Positions 25,506 to 34,814 are shown, counted from the first letter of the stretch. The stretch: DNA of 61,130 bases from DATHSY01 sp046729855 (GCA_046729855.1 JBKPHM010000058.1:1-61130), one strand, 5' to 3'. Translations and numbers: made by a program. Notes: generated by a model not told the origin, from the letters alone.

Positions 25506-26909
25506 TCAGCGGGCGCCGCGCCAGCCGCTGCGGATGGCCGCGCTCGTGAGCAGCAGCCGAACCCCGAGGCTGAGTGCCGACGTTGCACTCACGACGATGA
25601 GCGCGACGAGGGGAGCTCGGGCGAGCGCGCACACCGCCACGATCAACAGCCGAGCGTCGCGACCGCCGAACAGCCATCCGATCGCCCGCTCGGGCGCCGG
25701 CGGGATGCCGAGTGCGGCGATCCGGTCCTTTGTGGCCATCGACAGCATCGACCCGGTCGTCGCGGCGACGGCGGCGACCGCCACGATGCCTGGGGATTCG
25801 CCACCCGAGATGGCCCACACCGCGGTCCCGGCCAGGATGGCCGCGTCGCCGAGTCGATCGAGGACGCCGTCGAGCAACGCCCCCGCCGGTGACGCGCGGA
25901 CCTGCAGACGGGCGAGCTCACCGTCCACGCCGTCGAGCACCGACGTGAGGTGCACCAGGATGGCCGCGAGGATCCCCGAGCCCCGCGCCAACGCCATCGC
26001 GCCCGCGATCGCGACCACCGTGGCGAGGACCGAAACGACGTCGGGATGGATCGGCAGGTGCGAGAGCGAGAACGAGATCCGCGTCGATATCGGCCGGTTC
26101 AGGTAGCGCGAGACCGGCCCATCCGTGTCCTTCGTCAGCGATCGGCGGAGCAGCCGCGCGGCTCGCCGGAGGTCGGCCGGCGTGTCGACGTCCTGCCACC
26201 ACGCGCCGCGCGGCAGCTCGATCGCCGCGAGCGGGTGGGTCGCGGCGAGGTCGGTGACCGCCGCCGCAAGGGAAGCGTCGCCTCGGGCCTCGGCACGCCG
26301 CTGCGCCTCGAACACGGCCGTCGGGAGCAGGAAGGCGCCGCAGTCGATCGACGGGTCGTCGAGCTTCTTCGAGAACGCGACGACGCGCTCCGCATCCATG
26401 CGCACGCGCGTCCCCTCGAGCCATGCGTCAGGGTGCGGCGCGTGGTCGACGAGGACGGCTCCCGTGCCCGCCGCGATCAGTGGGGCCAACGCTCCCTCGG
26501 AGAAGACGTGATCCGCCGTCACGACGACGAACAGCGGTTCGCCCTCGACCGCGCGCTCGGCCGCCGAGAGCGATGCACCGTTGCCCTCGGCCCATCGCTC
26601 AGCGTAGACGGCTCGGACGCGCCCCGGGGCGATCCGGTTGACCACCGCGGCGACCGGCCCCGCCTCGTACCCGACGACGACCACAACGCGCTCCAGCCCG
26701 GCGGTGAGCAGCGCGCGGACGGCGCGTTCGACGAGCGACTGCCCGGCGACACGCAGGACGGCCTTCGAACGACCCGCGGTCACCCCGGACAGCCGCTCGC
26801 TCCGACCGGCGGCGAGGACGACCGCCAGGCGCGGTCGTGCGTGCGCGTCCGGGTGCGGCACGGTGCCTTCCCGGCCCTCGGGGATCTCTCGATCGATGAT
26901 CTCGGCCAT
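25506..26909 (-). CDS. fused sugar/inositol-phosphate cytidylyltransferase and CDP-alcohol phosphotransferase (IPCT/DIPPS-like)
   Basis: 467-residue two-domain protein. The N-terminal half is a nucleotidyltransferase (LAVVLAAGRSERLSG, SKAVLRVAGQSLVERAV, VTADHVFSEGAL, WWQDVDTP). The C-terminal half is a membrane CDP-alcohol phosphotransferase with the full signature D-x2-DG-x2-AR-x8-G-x3-D-x3-D in LDGVDGELARLQVR and the following ALLDGVLD, plus about five to six hydrophobic helices. This domain order matches the bifunctional enzyme that makes CDP-inositol and then di-myo-inositol-phosphate phosphate in Archaeoglobus and Rubrobacter. A phospholipid role with another CDP-alcohol is the alternative. 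ATG 26909 has GAGGGG upstream. Confidence 0.75.
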   Translation of the reverse strand: MAEIIDREIPEGREGTVPHPDAHARPRLAVVLAAGRSERLSGVTAGRSKAVLRVAGQSLVERAVRALLTAGLERVVVVVGYEAGPVAAVVNRIAPGRVRAVYAERWAEGNGASLSAAERAVEGEPLFVVVTADHVFSEGALAPLIAAGTGAVLVDHAPHPDAWLEGTRVRMDAERVVAFSKKLDDPSIDCGAFLLPTAVFEAQRRAEARGDASLAAAVTDLAATHPLAAIELPRGAWWQDVDTPADLRRAARLLRRSLTKDTDGPVSRYLNRPISTRISFSLSHLPIHPDVVSVLATVVAIAGAMALARGSGILAAILVHLTSVLDGVDGELARLQVRASPAGALLDGVLDRLGDAAILAGTAVWAISGGESPGIVAVAAVAATTGSMLSMATKDRIAALGIPPAPERAIGWLFGGRDARLLIVAVCALARAPLVALIVVSATSALSLGVRLLLTSAAIRSGWRGAR

Positions 26910-26985
26910 TCGTCCCCTCTGTCTGCGCCGCAAAGGATCTCCGAACCCGAACGGACTCGCAACTGCTCCGTCGCCCGGTACGTCG

Positions 26986-28164
26986 TCAGGATGCGGGCCA
27001 GTCCGTGTACACGTGGGAGCCGCGCTTGCGGAGCTCGTTGGCGATGATCGTCCGCTGGATCTCGGACGTGCCTTCCCAGATGCGGTCCACGCGAAGCTCG
27101 CGGTACAGGCGTTCGACGGGCTGCTCACGCATGTACCCGCGGCCGCCGTGGATCTGGACCGCTCGATCGATGACGCGGCCGGCGGTCTCCGAGCACGTCA
27201 GCTTCACCACGGCAGCGAGCGCGTGCAGCTCCTTGCGGTCTACGTCGATGCGCGCCGCCTGCCATACGACGCGGTACAGCATCGACTTGGCGGCCATGAT
27301 CTCCGCCGCCATGTCGGCGAGCATGAACGCGATCGCCTGGTGCTCGACGATCGGTGAGCCGAACTGGACGCGGGTCTTCGCGAACGCAAGCGACAGGTCG
27401 AGCGCGCGCGTCGCAGCGCCAATCGTTCGGGCACCGATCATCAGCCGCTCTTCGACGAACCAGTCCTTCGTGAGCTCGTACCCCTGCCCGATCTCGCCGA
27501 GGACCTTGTCGGCGCTCACGCGCACGTCCTCGAACGCGAAGGTCGGATGCTCGAAGACGAACGTGTGCATGTACTTCGGCGTACGGACGAGCTTCACGCC
27601 TGGGAGCGACTTGTCGACGAGGAACACCGTCGGCTTCGCCGGGTCGCCGTCGACGTGCGCGTGCACGAGGAAGAAGTCGGCGACGTCGCCGGACGTCACG
27701 TGCCATTTGGTGCCGCTGATCACCCAGCCCCTCCCGTCCCGGCCCGCCGAGGTCTCCACCATCGTCGGGTCGGATCCGGCGCCGGCCTCGGTGATCGCGT
27801 ACGCGTCGCGGCGCTCGCCGCGGCACGCGGGTCGGAGATACTCGTCCTTCTGCGCTTCCGTGGCGCCCTTGAGCGGGATCGACGGGCGCCAGGGGATGTC
27901 CCAGAGCGCGCCGGTGGCCTTACCCCACTCCTCCTCGATCAGCATCTGTTGAAACAGGTCGTAGCCCTGCCCGCCGTCCTCCGGTGCGTGGTTGATCGCG
28001 TTGAACCCCCACTCGAGGGCCGCGGCCTTGGCCTTGGCGAGGCTCTCGTCGGACAGCCCGTCGTTCTCCTCGCACTCGAGCTCAAGCGGGAACAGGTGCT
28101 GCTCGGTGAACGCGCGAGCGCGTTCTTTTAGCGCGCGATCCTCCTGCGTCAGTCGGATGTCCAT
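26986..28164 (-). CDS. acyl-CoA dehydrogenase (paralog 2)
   Basis: 392-residue acyl-CoA dehydrogenase with AYAITEAGAGSDPTM, GTKWHVTSGDVADFF, VQIHGGRGYMRE and RIWEGTSEIQRTII (catalytic-base Glu in WEGT). It differs from paralog 1 by an MDIRLTQEDRALKERAR start and a GDP-rich insertion near residue 190. ATG 28164 has GGAAAGGG eight bases upstream; the open frame extends much further without meaning. It is divergent from the amidohydrolase at 28253 across 88 bp. Confidence 0.92.
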   Translation of the reverse strand: MDIRLTQEDRALKERARAFTEQHLFPLELECEENDGLSDESLAKAKAAALEWGFNAINHAPEDGGQGYDLFQQMLIEEEWGKATGALWDIPWRPSIPLKGATEAQKDEYLRPACRGERRDAYAITEAGAGSDPTMVETSAGRDGRGWVISGTKWHVTSGDVADFFLVHAHVDGDPAKPTVFLVDKSLPGVKLVRTPKYMHTFVFEHPTFAFEDVRVSADKVLGEIGQGYELTKDWFVEERLMIGARTIGAATRALDLSLAFAKTRVQFGSPIVEHQAIAFMLADMAAEIMAAKSMLYRVVWQAARIDVDRKELHALAAVVKLTCSETAGRVIDRAVQIHGGRGYMREQPVERLYRELRVDRIWEGTSEIQRTIIANELRKRGSHVYTDWPAS

Positions 28165-28252
28165 AGGGCGCACCCTTTCCGGACCCGTCGGAGAGGGCCT
28201 GATCGGCGACTCAGGCAGTGTAGGCTCCGCGCCGGAGCGACCGCAGGAGCAG

Positions 28253-29461
28253 ATGTTGGCACGCACGGTCTTCGCCGGTGGGCGGGTGTTCGATGGCACG
28301 GACGCGCCGCCCTCCGAGGCCGACGTGGCGGTCGAGGACGGCAGGTTCGTCGACGTCGGAACCGGCCTTGACGGTGATACGGCCGTGGATGTCGCGGGCA
28401 AGACGCTGCTGCCGGGCCTGTTCGACTGCCACGTGCACCTGGCGATGCGATACGAGGATCTCGACGAGCTGGCCGTGACGTACCGACCGTTCTCGTATCC
28501 GTTCTTCCACATCCCCGAAAACTGCCTGAAGACGCTGCGGCTGGGGATCACGACGGTGCGGGACGCGTCCGGCGCCGACCTCGGCCTCAAGCGAGCGATC
28601 GAGGACGGGGTGATCGCGGGACCGCGGATCCAGATCTCCGTGACGATGCTGAGCATGACCGGCGGGCACAGCGACGCGTGGCTCCCGAGCGGCGCTCGTT
28701 CGGCGTGGGGCGTCACCTATCCAGGCATGCCCGATGGCGTCTGCGACGGTATCGACGGTGTTCGCGTGAAGGTGCGCGAGGTCGTTCGCGCGGGCGCCGA
28801 CGTGATCAAGATCGCATCGAGCGGCGGGTTCCTCTCGCCCCTCGACGACCCGGCGCGACCGCACTTCACGCAGGACGAGGTCAAGGCGATCGTCGATGCG
28901 GCCGCCGACCTCGATCGATGGGTGATGTCGCACGCGCACGGCTCCGAGGGGATCAAGCGCGCGATCCGCGCCGGCGTCCGCTCGATCGATCACGGCACCT
29001 ACCTGGACGAGGAGGCCATCGCGTTGATGCTCGAACGGGGCACGTGGCTCGTCCCGACGCTAACGGCCGGCGACACGACCGACACGATCGCGAACGACCC
29101 GAAGGTCCCCGAGGCCGTCCGCGAAAAGATGCGCGAGCTCGGACGGCCCGAGCTCGATGCGTTCCGTCTTGCCGCTGAGGCCGGCGTGAATGTCGCGATG
29201 GGCACCGACTGTCCGGTATCGCCGCACGGCACGAACCTGCGCGAGCTCCAGCTGATGGCGGAGAACGGCTTCAAGCCGGAGCAGGCGCTCGTCGCGGCGA
29301 CGTCGAGCGCAGCGCAGCTGATGGGGCTGCGTGACGAGCTAGGCACGATCGAGCCGGGCAAACGAGCCGATGTCGTTGTCGTAGACGGGGACGCGTTCGC
29401 ATTCGCGACTCTGAAGGAGCGCGTCGAGCAGGTCTGGAAGGACGGGGTCCGTGTCCTCTGA
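28253..29461 (+). CDS. metal-dependent amidohydrolase, imidazolonepropionase-like
   Basis: 402-residue amidohydrolase-superfamily enzyme with LLPGLFDCHVHLAMR (metal-binding His-x-His), IKIASSGGFLSPL, MSHAHGSEGIKRA, SIDHGTY and MGTDCPVSPHG (metal Asp). Close families include Xaa-Pro-like and imidazolonepropionase-related hydrolases; the substrate is unknown. The start is uncertain between ATG 28253 (AGGAG only three bases away) and the adjacent TTG 28256, which has better spacing. A -10-like TAGGCT lies at 28221-28226. The 3' end overlaps the next amidohydrolase by 11 bp, so they form an operon. Confidence 0.82.
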   Translation: MLARTVFAGGRVFDGTDAPPSEADVAVEDGRFVDVGTGLDGDTAVDVAGKTLLPGLFDCHVHLAMRYEDLDELAVTYRPFSYPFFHIPENCLKTLRLGITTVRDASGADLGLKRAIEDGVIAGPRIQISVTMLSMTGGHSDAWLPSGARSAWGVTYPGMPDGVCDGIDGVRVKVREVVRAGADVIKIASSGGFLSPLDDPARPHFTQDEVKAIVDAAADLDRWVMSHAHGSEGIKRAIRAGVRSIDHGTYLDEEAIALMLERGTWLVPTLTAGDTTDTIANDPKVPEAVREKMRELGRPELDAFRLAAEAGVNVAMGTDCPVSPHGTNLRELQLMAENGFKPEQALVAATSSAAQLMGLRDELGTIEPGKRADVVVVDGDAFAFATLKERVEQVWKDGVRVL

Positions 29462-31124
29462 GCGGGCGGACCTGGTCCTGCACGGCGGCGCCGTCTACAC
29501 CGTCGACACCGCGAGGCGCTGGGCCGAGTCCGTGGCCGTTCGCGGAGGCAGGATCGTCGCGGTCGGCACCGATGCCGAGGTGCGTGAGCAGGTCGGCGGC
29601 GCGAAGGAGGCCATCGACCTGGCTGGGCGGATGCTGCTGCCAGGCTTCCAGGACGCCCACGTGCACGCGCCGTCGGCCGGGCTCGACCGGCTGCGCGTCG
29701 ACCTCTCGGAGGTGCATGGGCTGGACGAGTACCGCCGTCTGGTCCGCTCGTACGCCGACGCCCATCCGGAGGCGCAGTGGATCCTCGGCGGCGGCTGGGC
29801 GATGGACGTGTTCCCCCGCGGCACGCCCACGAAGGAAATCCTGGACGAGCTGGTGCCCGACCGACCGTCGTTCATCAACAACCGCGACAACCACGGCGCG
29901 TGGGTGAACTCGCGCGCGCTGGAGCTGGCCCGCGTGACCGCGCAGACGCCGGACCCGGCCGACGGACGCGTCGAGCGCGACGCGAGCGGCGCGCCCACCG
30001 GAACGCTCCACGAGGGCGCGATGAACCTGGTGCGTGACATCGTGCCGCCGGCCTCGGCGGACGACCAGCTGCGAGGGCTGCTCCTCGCGCAGGAGTATCT
30101 GCACTCGCTCGGCATCACCGCATGGCAGGACGCGATCGTCGGGACGTACTCGACGATCCAGGACAGCTACGACACGTATCTGACGGCGGCCGAGCGCGGC
30201 GCCCTCACCGCTCGGGTGGTGGGGTCGCTGTGGTGGGAGCGCGGGAAGGGGCTCGAGCAGCTCGGGTTCATCGCGGACCGTCGCGATCGTGCGAGGGACG
30301 GTCGGTTCCGCGCGACCACCGTGAAGATCATGGCCGACGGCGTCTGTGAGAACTTCACGGCGGCGATGCTCGACCCGTACTTCGGCCCGGACGGCGCGCC
30401 GACCGGCTCGAGTGGCATCGCGTTCTTCGAGGCCGACGAGCTCCGCGAGGCCGTCGTCGCACTCGACCGCGAGAGGTTTCAGGTCCACATCCACGTGATC
30501 GGGGACCGGGCCGTCCGTGCGGCGCTCGACGCGATCGACGCCGCGCGGGCCGCGAACGGATCGAACGACAACCGGCATCACCTCGCGCACATCCAGGTGG
30601 TGCACCCGGACGACGTTGGACGGTTCCGCGCGCTCGGCGCGACGGCGAACGCCCAGCCGCTGTGGGCGGCGTTCGAGCCGCAGATGACCGAGCTCACGAT
30701 CCCGTTCCTCGGCGAGGAGCGCGCCGCGTGGCAGTACCCGTTCGCAAGCCTGCTCGCGACGGGCGCCATGATGGCGTTCGGCAGCGACTGGCCGGTCTCG
30801 AGCCCGAACCCGCTGTGGGAGATACACGTTGCCGTGAACCGAATCGAGCCGCCCGACTATCCGTACCGGGACGCCTCGACGCCCGAGCCGTTCCTCCCCG
30901 ACGAGCGCATCACGCTGCCCGAGGCGATCCCCGCGTCCACGATGGGGTCCGCCTACGTGAACCACCTGGACGACGTGACCGGCTCGATCGAGGTCGGCAA
31001 GGACGCCGATCTGGTCGTCCTCGACCGGAACCTCTTCGATCATCCGGTCGACGAGATCTACAGCGCGAAGGTCGACCTCACGTTCGTCGAGGGGCGACCC
31101 GTGTTCGAACGCTCGAGGATGTAG
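29451..31124 (+). CDS. amidohydrolase 3 family (YtcJ-like) hydrolase
   Basis: 557-residue exoenzyme-type amidohydrolase with LLPGFQDAHVHAP, INNRDNHGAWVN, TTVKIMADGVCENFTAAML (Lys ligand region), VHIHVIGDRAVRAALDAI, HHLAHIQVVHPDD and MAFGSDWPVSSPNP. Members hydrolyse N-formyl or N-acyl amides and cyclic amides, often with unknown natural substrate. The GTG start overlaps the preceding amidohydrolase. With the amidase and the oxidases downstream it points to degradation of a nitrogen-bearing compound. There is no signal peptide. Confidence 0.85.
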   Translation: MSSERADLVLHGGAVYTVDTARRWAESVAVRGGRIVAVGTDAEVREQVGGAKEAIDLAGRMLLPGFQDAHVHAPSAGLDRLRVDLSEVHGLDEYRRLVRSYADAHPEAQWILGGGWAMDVFPRGTPTKEILDELVPDRPSFINNRDNHGAWVNSRALELARVTAQTPDPADGRVERDASGAPTGTLHEGAMNLVRDIVPPASADDQLRGLLLAQEYLHSLGITAWQDAIVGTYSTIQDSYDTYLTAAERGALTARVVGSLWWERGKGLEQLGFIADRRDRARDGRFRATTVKIMADGVCENFTAAMLDPYFGPDGAPTGSSGIAFFEADELREAVVALDRERFQVHIHVIGDRAVRAALDAIDAARAANGSNDNRHHLAHIQVVHPDDVGRFRALGATANAQPLWAAFEPQMTELTIPFLGEERAAWQYPFASLLATGAMMAFGSDWPVSSPNPLWEIHVAVNRIEPPDYPYRDASTPEPFLPDERITLPEAIPASTMGSAYVNHLDDVTGSIEVGKDADLVVLDRNLFDHPVDEIYSAKVDLTFVEGRPVFERSRM

Positions 31125-31126
31125 CC

Positions 31127-31939
31127 GCCGTCTTTCCTGGTGACAGCGGGAACATCGCGTTCATCCGGCCGGAGAAGATCCTGGTGATGGGCCCCGACGG
31201 GGCCAACGTCGAGCTGCTGCGCAAGGGGTGCCAGCGACCCGTCGTGGTCGCCCGAGGGGAGCACGATCGCGTTCTCTGGCCGCCGGAACAGCGGCAAGAC
31301 CGACATTTTCGTCATGGATCCCGACGGCGCGAACGTCTCGGCGCTTACGCGGTTCCGGCCCGGCTTCAACGCGATGCCGGCGTGGACGCCCGATGGATCG
31401 ACGATCGTGTTTGTCCACAGCGACGACAGCGGTACGGATCTCTACACGGTGCCGAGCGGCGGCGGCGGCGTGACCCGGCTGACGAACACGCCCCGGCTCA
31501 TCGAGCGTTCGCCCGAATGGTCAGCGGACGGCGCGAGCCTCTTGTTCTCGCGGGTCCGGCCGACGGGCGGCGCCGACGAGGACCTGTTCACGATCACGGC
31601 GGACGGCTCCGACCTCACTCGGCTCGGGCCGACGGAGTTCAACGACTTCCAGGCTTCATGGTCGCCTGATGCCGCACGCATCGTGTTCGTGCGCGAGACG
31701 GCGAGGCTCCGGGTGAAGGCGTTCATGATGGACGCCGACGGCACCGATGTCACCAGGCTGACGGGCGGGGCGACGGACGAATTCTGGCCGTCGTTCTCCC
31801 CGACGGCACGAAGATTGTGTTCTCGCGGTGCGCCGATCAAACGTGCGACCTGTACCTGATGGACCCCGATGGCTCGAACATGGAGCAGCTCACGAGTGGC
31901 GATCGGCTCGAGTCGCGGCCCGATTGGCAGGCGCTCTAA
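31127..31939 (+). pseudogene. TolB-like beta-propeller gene remnant with two frameshifts
   Basis: TolB/WD40-like repeats (MDPDGANVSAL, WTPDGSTIVFV, WSADGASLLFS, MMDADGTDVTRL, WSPDAARIVF) are continuous only if the frame changes twice. One extra base lies near 31225-31235 (SWSPEGSTIAFSGRRN continues in the new frame) and one base is missing near 31800 (after SFSP, then DGTKIVFSR). The shifts cancel, and the last segment ends at TAA 31937-31939. The N-terminus begins abruptly at FPGDSGNIAFIR three bases after the previous stop, with no signal peptide or start codon, so the gene is also 5'-truncated. Assembly errors could explain the shifts but not the missing start. Confidence 0.7.
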
Positions 31940-33096
31940 TCGGGCTGCTCGCACGCGACGATGCGGCCGAAGACGGGTGAGATCGCCTTCGTGGTCTCGC
32001 GGTACCCGGCCGCCCACGCCAGCTCGCCGACGACGACGGTGGTCGTCAGGCGGTCGGCACCTCGCACCCTCACGGCCGCCGACCTGGTCAACGCATCGAC
32101 CGTTGCCTGCAGCACGACCGACCGAGCTCGCTCGGGAGAGCCCGCGAACCCGACGATCCATGAGCGGCCCGGACCGCTCGCCGACACGGCGGTCGCCGTG
32201 ACATCCCCGGGGAGCGCGCCGACCTCGGCCCAGGCGGTGCCGTTCCATCGCAGGACCGACGCTCCGACGGCCCAGGCCTCGTCCGGACCGGCGACCGAAA
32301 CGGCGACGAGACCTCCGTGCGCCTCGACGTCTAGCATCCGTTGCCACGACGATCCGTCGTAGCGCAGGACGAGCGGGGAGTTCCGCTGGTACCCAACCGC
32401 CCATACGTCGTCCGGTCCGCCCGCGTCGACGGCGCGGAGCGCGCTTCGACCCGTACCGATCGGCGCGGCGACCAAGCGCAGCGAATCGCCGTCCCATAGC
32501 ACGAGCGCGGCGCGCTCTGTTCCTTCCTGGGGGTCGCCGGTGTGGCCCACCGCCCACACCTCGCGGTCGCCCGCGGTGGCGACGCCGGTCAGCGTCATCC
32601 CGTCCGCAGCTGCCGGCGCGGCGATTGGCCTCCACGTCCGACCATCCCATCGCGCGAGCAGTCCTCTCGCGACGCCGTCGTCGCGGGACCATCCGGACGC
32701 CCACGCGGCGTCGGCCGAGATCGCATCCACGTCCGTGAGCACGTCCACGATCGAGGTGTCGGGGCTTTCCACCTGCTTCCATGTCCGGCTGTCCCATCGC
32801 GCGATCGACGTCAGCGCGGCCGCCTGTGTGGCGCCGGTGAACCCCACGGCCCACACGTCATCCTCGGCGGTCGCCGACAGTCCGAGCACCGTTCCGTGCA
32901 CGCCGCGTGCGAGCGTCCGCTCGAGCGGCTCGAACGTCGGACGGCACCCTGGCGACACCGACGAGGTCGGCGATGAGCCTCGCGCCGAGACGGCCGGCTC
33001 GGAACCGAACAGCGCGTTCAGCCCGAAGCCGGCCGCGGCCATGATCAGGGCGGCGATCAGCCCGTTGCGGAGCGCCCGAAGCTGGACGTTGCCCAT
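31936..33096 (-). CDS. membrane-anchored beta-propeller repeat protein
   Basis: 386-residue protein with one N-terminal hydrophobic helix (about 12-31, signal anchor) and then about six repeats of the type DDVWAVG...(I/V)LxRWDGxxW. Examples include EDDVWAVGF, REVWAVGH, DDVWAVGY and DEAWAVG. It would be anchored with the propeller outside; binding partner and function are unknown. The ATG lies nine bases after a TAGCGT box on its strand, and the gene diverges from a PYROXD2-like gene. Its 3' end overlaps the last bases of the TolB-like remnant by 4 bp. Confidence 0.7.
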   Translation of the reverse strand: MGNVQLRALRNGLIAALIMAAAGFGLNALFGSEPAVSARGSSPTSSVSPGCRPTFEPLERTLARGVHGTVLGLSATAEDDVWAVGFTGATQAAALTSIARWDSRTWKQVESPDTSIVDVLTDVDAISADAAWASGWSRDDGVARGLLARWDGRTWRPIAAPAAADGMTLTGVATAGDREVWAVGHTGDPQEGTERAALVLWDGDSLRLVAAPIGTGRSALRAVDAGGPDDVWAVGYQRNSPLVLRYDGSSWQRMLDVEAHGGLVAVSVAGPDEAWAVGASVLRWNGTAWAEVGALPGDVTATAVSASGPGRSWIVGFAGSPERARSVVLQATVDALTRSAAVRVRGADRLTTTVVVGELAWAAGYRETTKAISPVFGRIVACEQPD

Positions 33097-33105
33097 GCGG
33101 AGCAG

Positions 33106-33172
33106 ACGCTACCCGAGGGCGGCGGGTTTCCTGTGGAGGCGTTTGCGCCTTCGAACGGCGGTTCAGTACCCT
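33106..33172. promoter_or_regulatory. divergent near-leaderless promoters with operator
   Basis: The - strand box TAGCGT (33111-33106) lies nine bases before ATG 33096. The + strand box TACCCT (33167-33172) lies nine bases before GTG 33182, with a possible -35 TTGCGC at 33143-33148. The palindrome CGAACGGCGGTTCA at 33152-33165 sits between -35 and -10 of the + promoter and matches the TetR-linked motif at 9 of 10 core positions. Confidence 0.55.
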
Positions 33173-33181
33173 GCGGCAACC

Positions 33182-34810
33182 GTGCGTGGGACCGAGCGGG
33201 ACGTCGTCGTCATCGGAGGAGGTCACAACGGGCTCACGTGCGCCGCGTACCTCGCCAAGGCCGGACTGGACGTCCTGGTGCTCGAACGACGGGGCGTGCT
33301 CGGCGGGGCCGCCGCGACCGAGGAGCCCTGGCCCGGGTATCGGGTCTCGAGCGCCTCTTACGTTGTGTCGCTGATGCCGCCACAGGTGGTCGACGAGCTG
33401 GACCTGAAGCGTTTTGGTTACGAGGTTTCAATCATCACGCCGGATTACTTCGTGCCGTTTCCCGACGGAACGTCGCTCACGCTATGGGGCGACACCACGC
33501 GCGACGTAGAGAACATCGCCCGGCTCTCCAAGAGTGATGCCGACGCCTACGTCGGGTTCGATCGGCACTTCGATCGGGTCGCGAAGCTGCTGAAGGACCT
33601 GCTGTTCGTGATTCCGCCGAACGTGACGCTCCGCGACGTCGGAGCGTGGATCAAGACCGTGGCGAAGATGCGGAACTGGACGGGCCGCGACGTCCACGAG
33701 GCGGTCCGCCTGTTCACGATGAGCGCCGCGGACTTCCTCGACGAGTGGTTCGAGGACGCACGCGTGAAGGGCGCGCTCGCGACGCAGGCGATCATCGGTG
33801 CGTGGTGCGGCCCCATGACGCCCGGCTCGGCGTACGTGCTGATGCACCACTGGATCGGCGAGGTCGACGGCCACGCCGGCGCGTGGGGTTGGGTGATCGG
33901 TGGCATGGGCGGCGTGAGCGCGGCGATGGCCCGGGCCGCCGAGGCCGCCGGCGCGGAGATCCGAACTGGGGCCGAGGTCCGTCGCGTGGCCATCACGCCG
34001 AACGGCCGTGCCCGCGGTGTCGAGCTCGCCGACGGCTCCGTGATCGGCGCCACGCGCGTCGTCTCGAACGTGCACCCGATCACCACGTACCTCGACCTGA
34101 TCGGCGAGGAGCGGCTGCCCGACGACGTCGTGGGCGACGTGAAGCGGTTCCGCACGCGGAGCGGCTCGGTGAAGATCAACGTCGCGCTGTCCGAGCTCCC
34201 GAAGTTCCCGTCATGGGATCAGGAAGGCGACGTCCACCGCGGGCTCATGGCCGTCTCGCCGTCGATCGAGTATCTCGAACGCGCATGGGACGACGCGAAA
34301 TACGGCCGGATGTCCGAGGAGCCGTACATCGAAGTTGTCTTCCCGACGGCGCACGAGCTCGACGGCGCGCTCGCGCCGGAGGGCAAGCACCTGATGCTCG
34401 GCTTCGGCCAGTACGGCCCGATCGAGCTCCGCGACGGGTCGTGGGACAACGGAGGCCGGGACGAGTTCGCGAGGAGGGCGCTCGCCGCGATCGGCCGGTA
34501 CGCGCCCACACTCGAAGCCGCGGTCGAGTGGGTCGAGGTCCTGACGCCGAAGGACCTCGAGGAGCGGTTCGGGCTGCTCGGCGGCAACATCATGCAGGGC
34601 GAGCTCACCCCGGACCAGATGTTCATGTTCCGCCCGATCCCGTTCTACGGCGACTACCGCTCGCCGATCGCGGGTCTGTACCTGTGCGGCGCCGGGACGC
34701 ACCCGGGCGGTGGCGTGATGGGCGTCAACGGTCGGAACGCGGCGTCGGTGGTCCTCCGCGATCACAAGCGCGCGGCGCTGGTCCAGCGCGTCCGGAACGT
34801 GAGGCGCTGA
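33182..34810 (+). CDS. PYROXD2/phytoene-desaturase-like FAD oxidoreductase (paralog 2)
   Basis: 542-residue flavoprotein with DVVVIGGGHNGLTCAAYLAKAG, VLERRGVLGGAAATEEP, a GGMGGVSAAMARAAE segment and a C-terminal YLCGAGTHPGGGVMGVNGR that positions FAD. The whole architecture matches the paralog at 18925-20547, including RLFTMSAADFLDEWFE. The GTG start is set by the -10 box nine bases upstream and the immediate Rossmann fold. It carries the same operator as paralog 1, so both are likely controlled by the TetR protein. An amidase follows after 4 bp. The substrate is unknown. Confidence 0.82.
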   Translation: MRGTERDVVVIGGGHNGLTCAAYLAKAGLDVLVLERRGVLGGAAATEEPWPGYRVSSASYVVSLMPPQVVDELDLKRFGYEVSIITPDYFVPFPDGTSLTLWGDTTRDVENIARLSKSDADAYVGFDRHFDRVAKLLKDLLFVIPPNVTLRDVGAWIKTVAKMRNWTGRDVHEAVRLFTMSAADFLDEWFEDARVKGALATQAIIGAWCGPMTPGSAYVLMHHWIGEVDGHAGAWGWVIGGMGGVSAAMARAAEAAGAEIRTGAEVRRVAITPNGRARGVELADGSVIGATRVVSNVHPITTYLDLIGEERLPDDVVGDVKRFRTRSGSVKINVALSELPKFPSWDQEGDVHRGLMAVSPSIEYLERAWDDAKYGRMSEEPYIEVVFPTAHELDGALAPEGKHLMLGFGQYGPIELRDGSWDNGGRDEFARRALAAIGRYAPTLEAAVEWVEVLTPKDLEERFGLLGGNIMQGELTPDQMFMFRPIPFYGDYRSPIAGLYLCGAGTHPGGGVMGVNGRNAASVVLRDHKRAALVQRVRNVRR

Positions 34811-34814
34811 GCGC

